The notes under the pieces: model-generated | Told to the model about the DNA's origin: nothing | Databases searched by the model: none | The model's input: only the letters and a program-made list of their open reading frames with translations | Assembly (NCBI GenBank): GCA_916720285.1 | Contig: CAKAQP010000032.1 | Span: 1 to 15,327, forward strand | Direction: 5' to 3' | Source of the DNA: an uncultured Lachnoanaerobaculum sp. | GTDB lineage: Bacteria > Bacillota > Clostridia > Lachnospirales > Lachnospiraceae | DNA: 15,327 nucleotides | Program-made: the position numbers and the translations under genes | In this document: piece after piece, positions 13,943 through 15,327 of the stretch | Numbering within the stretch: the first letter of the stretch is position 1 | Layout of the letters: every line of letters starts with the position of its first letter

Positions 13943-15091
13943 ATGGCTAACAGAATCATATTAAATGAAACATCATATCATGGACAGGGTGCTATTTTAA
14001 GCATTACAGAAGAAGCAAAGCTTAGAGGTTTCAAGAAGGCTTTTGTTTGTTCAGATCCTGATTTGATTAAGTTCAATGTAACAAAAAAGGTTACTGATTT
14101 ACTTGATAAAGAGGGTCTTGAGTATGAGATCTATTCTGATATAAAAGCAAACCCGACAATTGAAAATGTTCAAAGCGGAGTAGCGGCTTTCAAAAAATCA
14201 GGTGCAGATTATATAATAGCTATCGGTGGCGGTTCATCTATGGATACCTCTAAGGCTATCGGAATAATTATTACAAACCCTGAGTTTGAAGATGTGAGAA
14301 GTCTTGAGGGACTTTCACCTACAAAGAACCCTTGTGTTCCTATTTTTGCAGTACCTACAACAGCAGGTACCGCAGCAGAAGTTACTATAAACTATGTTAT
14401 CACAGATGTAGAGAAGAAGAGAAAATTCGTATGTGTAGATCCACATGATATTCCTGTAGTAGCATTTGTAGATCCTGATATGATGTCAAGTATGCCAAAG
14501 GGACTTACAGCTTCAACAGGTATGGATGCACTTACACATGCTATCGAAGGATATACTACAAAGGGTGCTAACATTATTACAGATATGTTCAACTTAAAGG
14601 CTATTGAGCTTATTGCAAAGTCACTTCGCGGTGCAGTAGAAAACACTGCAGAGGGAAGAGAAGGAATGGCTATCGGACAGTATCTGACCGGAATGGGATT
14701 TTCTAACTGTGGACTTGGAATAGTTCATTCAATGGCACATGGTCTTGGTGCATTGTATGATACACCTCATGGTGTAGCAAACGCTATTATTCTTCCAACA
14801 GTTATGGAATATAATGCTGATGCAGTTGGCGAGAAGCTCAGAGATGTGGCTAAGGCTATGGGAGTTGAAGGCACAGAGAATATGAGCGAAGCAGAGTACA
14901 AGAAGGCAGCTGTTGATGCAGTAAAGAAGCTTTCTGAAGATGTAGGCATTCCAAAGGATTTAAAAGAAATAGTAAAACCTGAGGATGTAGACTTCTTATC
15001 ACAGTCAGCAATGGATGATGCCTGCAGACCGGGCAATCCAAGAGATCCAAAGTTTGAGGATATTAAGGAATTATTCCTCAGCTTGATGTAA
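13943..15091 (+). CDS. fucO: Lactaldehyde reductase / 1,2-propanediol dehydrogenase
   Basis: This 382-residue iron-dependent (group III) alcohol dehydrogenase reduces L-lactaldehyde from the aldolase step to L-1,2-propanediol, regenerating NAD+ under anaerobic conditions. It matches E. coli FucO (383 residues). The NAD-binding GGGSSMD lies at 95-101, and the iron ligands Asp195, His199, His262 and His276 sit exactly one position before the E. coli Asp196, His200, His263 and His277. The opening ANRIILNETSYHG and the MDDACRPGNPR end also agree. The ATG follows GGGGG at 13931-13935 with good spacing. It is the last gene of the operon, followed by a strong terminator. No aldehyde dehydrogenase or propanediol-utilisation gene is seen here, so propanediol is the expected end product unless other loci act. 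Confidence 0.95.
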   Translation: MANRIILNETSYHGQGAILSITEEAKLRGFKKAFVCSDPDLIKFNVTKKVTDLLDKEGLEYEIYSDIKANPTIENVQSGVAAFKKSGADYIIAIGGGSSMDTSKAIGIIITNPEFEDVRSLEGLSPTKNPCVPIFAVPTTAGTAAEVTINYVITDVEKKRKFVCVDPHDIPVVAFVDPDMMSSMPKGLTASTGMDALTHAIEGYTTKGANIITDMFNLKAIELIAKSLRGAVENTAEGREGMAIGQYLTGMGFSNCGLGIVHSMAHGLGALYDTPHGVANAIILPTVMEYNADAVGEKLRDVAKAMGVEGTENMSEAEYKKAAVDAVKKLSEDVGIPKDLKEIVKPEDVDFLSQSAMDDACRPGNPRDPKFEDIKELFLSLM

Positions 15092-15119
15092 ATTTGTTAC
15101 CTTCTATATTATTTTAATA

Positions 15120-15167
15120 AAAGGGTGTATACTTACTTTAGGGTGAGTATATGCCCTTTGTGTTTTA
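15120..15167 (+). terminator. Terminator of the fucose operon
   Basis: AAAGGGTGTATACTTAC at 15120-15136 pairs with GTGAGTATATGCCCTTT at 15143-15159 in a 17-pair stem with a few G-U pairs. It is followed by GTGTTTTATAT. The length of the stem makes this a confident end of the operon. Confidence 0.85.
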
Positions 15168-15181
15168 TATATACAAATTTA

Positions 15182-15210
15182 TTTACATTTAGATATCAAT
15201 ATAGTACGAT
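15182..15210 (+). promoter_or_regulatory. Candidate promoter of the downstream zinc-ribbon gene
   Basis: TTTACA at 15182-15187 and TACGAT at 15205-15210 are 17 bases apart, close to consensus. They lie after the operon terminator and about 60 bases before the next start codon. Confidence 0.45.
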
Positions 15211-15268
15211 ATACATAAATAACAGAAGTGAATTTAGAACTGATAGAAGTATTCAGTGGGGATATTAT

Positions 15269-15327
15269 ATGGAAAAATTTGATAAAAGATGCCCATACTG
15301 TGGAAAGATGATGGAAAGGGGAGAAAT
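15269..15327 (+). CDS. Partial zinc-ribbon protein (DUF6487-like), cut by the window end
   Basis: An ATG at 15269, preceded by GGGG at 15258-15261, opens a frame that runs off the window after 19 full codons. The visible peptide begins MEKFDKRCPYCGKMMERGE. The CPYCGKxMExG pattern is the zinc-knuckle start of small DUF6487-type proteins common in Clostridia, whose function is unknown. It has its own candidate promoter and lies beyond the fucose operon terminator, so it is not likely to belong to that pathway. Confidence 0.6.
   Translation, partial: MEKFDKRCPYCGKMMERGE

Noticed and set aside
15092..15327. Start of a propanediol-utilisation microcompartment locus after fucO
   Set aside because: The operon ends at a strong terminator and the next gene is a small zinc-ribbon protein, with no microcompartment shell or diol-dehydratase sequence visible.

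Overview
The window looks like chromosome from a low-GC Gram-positive anaerobe, most likely a Clostridia/Lachnospiraceae member. This rests on AT-rich intergenic DNA, strong AGA/ATA codon use, GGAGG-type ribosome sites, a lipobox lipoprotein, and a secreted protein with choline-binding-type cell-wall repeats. No rRNA, tRNA, insertion sequence, phage gene or CRISPR array is visible, and the genus cannot be fixed from sequence reading alone.

Left part (1-1000): a terminator of an off-window gene, then a tight two-gene unit. The first gene encodes a stand-alone DUF1722 (YbgA-type) protein and the second a small protein of the pyrimidine-dimer glycosylase (Pyr_excise/TIGR02328) family. Both families have links to UV repair.

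Middle part (1000-4860): two exported, surface-associated proteins on the + strand. The first is a membrane-anchored SH3 plus GH18 glycosyl hydrolase. The second is the most striking gene of the window. It is a 635-residue secreted protein with choline-binding-type repeats, a 12-residue Ser/Gly/Lys repeat linker and a C-terminal domain that matches the IdeS/Mac immunoglobulin-cleaving cysteine proteases, with the whole catalytic set present (Lys392, Cys406, His557, Asp579, Asp581). A terminator-like hairpin sits only about 30 bases upstream of its start codon. A bidirectional terminator closes the region.

Right part (4860-15170): a complete L-fucose catabolic locus. A divergent DeoR-family regulator faces an eight-gene operon: FGGY kinase of the rhamnulokinase type (as fuculokinase), L-fucose isomerase, L-fuculose-1-phosphate aldolase, a ribose-type ABC importer (ATPase, permease, lipoprotein), L-fucose mutarotase and lactaldehyde reductase. 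Together they import fucose, equilibrate its anomers, isomerise, phosphorylate and cleave it to dihydroxyacetone phosphate and L-lactaldehyde, and reduce the latter to 1,2-propanediol. The 305-base divergent region holds two extended -10 promoter candidates with TTCA/TGAA palindromes near each start, and a structured leader in front of the operon. A strong terminator follows lactaldehyde reductase, and the window ends inside a small zinc-ribbon protein gene.
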